Shown here piece by piece: positions 63,496 to 64,000 of a DNA stretch of 64,000 bases. Made by a program: the position numbers and the translations under genes. The notes under the pieces were generated by a model. The model saw nothing but the letters and a program-made list of their open reading frames with translations. It did not search any database and was not told where the DNA came from. Numbering within the stretch: the first letter of the stretch is position 1; each line of letters opens with the position of its first letter. The stretch comes from CBDCTM01 sp965222005 (GTDB lineage: Bacteria > Bacteroidota > Bacteroidia > Chitinophagales > Saprospiraceae): contig OZ244935.1 of NCBI GenBank assembly GCA_965222005.1, positions 1,054,001 through 1,118,000 on the forward strand. Reading direction: 5' to 3'.

Positions 63496-64000
63496 ATGAA
63501 GCCAGCATTTACCGGCCAGTGCTCTGATCGTGCTTATAGCAGAGGAATGGCGTTATTACTGGGCTTGGGCGCAGTCATTCGGCTGTATGCCTATCTCTAC
63601 AACCGCTCCCTCTGGTACGATGAAGCTATGCTCGCCCACAACTTGCTGCACAAATCTTTTGCGGAGCTGGGCGGAATGCTCGATTTTGGGCAAATTGCTC
63701 CTCTCGGCTTTTTGTGGGTCGAAAAATGCGCTATGCTGCTATTTGGCTCTTCGGAATATGCGCTGCGCCTGATTCCTTTTCTTTGTGCCATTGTTTCCCT
63801 TTGGCTGTTCGACAAATTGAGCCGACGGCTGTTTTCGCCCGGCTGGGCGCTTGTTGCGCTTGCTTTTTTTGCCTTTCACGGACCTCATATATACTTTGCC
63901 GTTGAACTGAAACAGTACAGCACCGATGTGTTCGTTGCCCTGCTCCTGATTTATGGTAGCTTGTGGATGCAAAAGGAGGAGGCTTCCTGGAAGCGGTTGG
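63496..64000 (+). CDS. GT-C glycosyltransferase (partial)
   Basis: The frame from ATG 63496 runs past the right edge of the window; only the first 168 codons are seen. Translation gives a membrane protein with 'RLYAYLYNRSLWYDEAMLAH', which resembles the Asp-Glu loop of dolichyl-phosphate-mannose-type (GT39/ArnT-like) transferases, then 'APLGFLWVEKCAMLLFG' and 'ELKQYSTDVFVALLLIYG'. These enzymes move sugars from lipid-linked donors on the periplasmic side. The C-terminal half cannot be judged. Confidence 0.7.
   Translation, partial: MKPAFTGQCSDRAYSRGMALLLGLGAVIRLYAYLYNRSLWYDEAMLAHNLLHKSFAELGGMLDFGQIAPLGFLWVEKCAMLLFGSSEYALRLIPFLCAIVSLWLFDKLSRRLFSPGWALVALAFFAFHGPHIYFAVELKQYSTDVFVALLLIYGSLWMQKEEASWKRL

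Noticed and set aside
1..64000. CRISPR array or prophage
   Set aside because: No regular short repeats with spacers and no phage structural or integrase genes were seen.

Overview
The window is about 64 kb of a Bacteroidota chromosome, most likely from the class Saprospiria (Lewinella/Phaeodactylibacter-like). The phylum-level evidence is direct: C-terminal type IX secretion (T9SS) sorting domains, promoters of the Bacteroidota form (TTG, about 18-20 nt, TAnnTTTG), a DUF4369-TlpA thioredoxin lipoprotein-type protein, a holB-PSP1 pair, and a mutL-rhomboid-rhomboid-phosphatase block. The class-level placement is inference. No rRNA, CRISPR array or phage was seen; one tRNA (anticodon CAU) is present.

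Layout. 0-5 kb: a decayed T9SS fragment, then the cell-shape operon mreB-mreC-mreD-mrdA(PBP2), with rodA absent and tag following. 5.6-9.2 kb: two T9SS-exported proteins, a QueD/PTPS-like pterin enzyme and a glutathione peroxidase pseudogene that keeps its promoter. 9.2-17 kb: holB, PSP1/RicT, lpdA, scpA, and a short carB lacking the usual C-terminal regulatory domain. 17.2-20.7 kb: an AT-rich three-gene minus-strand cassette (circularly permuted ATP-grasp-like ligase, GshB/RimK-like ATP-grasp ligase, AstE-like zinc deacylase) with overlapping reading frames. This is the best candidate for an undescribed small-molecule or peptide-tailoring system. 20.7-24.7 kb: a gene graveyard in which a T9SS gene is cut by an IS5-family element with a 3-bp duplication, two genes are 5'-truncated back to back, and small remnants lie nearby. 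24.8-29 kb: an exopolysaccharide block (flippase, Wzz-like, O-antigen ligase/polymerase). 29-35.4 kb: NUMOD4-HNH protein, tRNA, MscS, RecX, a Bacteroidota RiPP-leader-like peptide, a helical repeat protein, a LytTR regulator and a MoxR ATPase. 35.5-45 kb: VanX-like dipeptidase, TlpA-like protein, ligA, bamA, uppS and a second flippase.

45-47.5 kb holds a nested pair of insertion sequences. An ISAzo13-like element, whose transposase needs a -1 ribosomal frameshift at an A_AAA_AAG site, sits inside an IS4-like transposase gene; target duplications of both elements can be read. 47.6-64 kb is housekeeping: M42 peptidase, pterin dehydratase coupled to a YbdL-like aminotransferase, a long PurF homologue, a small membrane protein, mutL, rtcB, two rhomboid proteases, an EEP-family phosphatase, cysS, an M28 peptidase, an aldehyde dehydrogenase, and the start of a GT-C glycosyltransferase that runs off the right edge.

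Functional links: the mre operon, uppS, PBP2, both flippases, bamA and the Wzz/O-antigen ligase pair all concern envelope growth; holB, ligA, mutL, recX, tag and scpA concern DNA maintenance.
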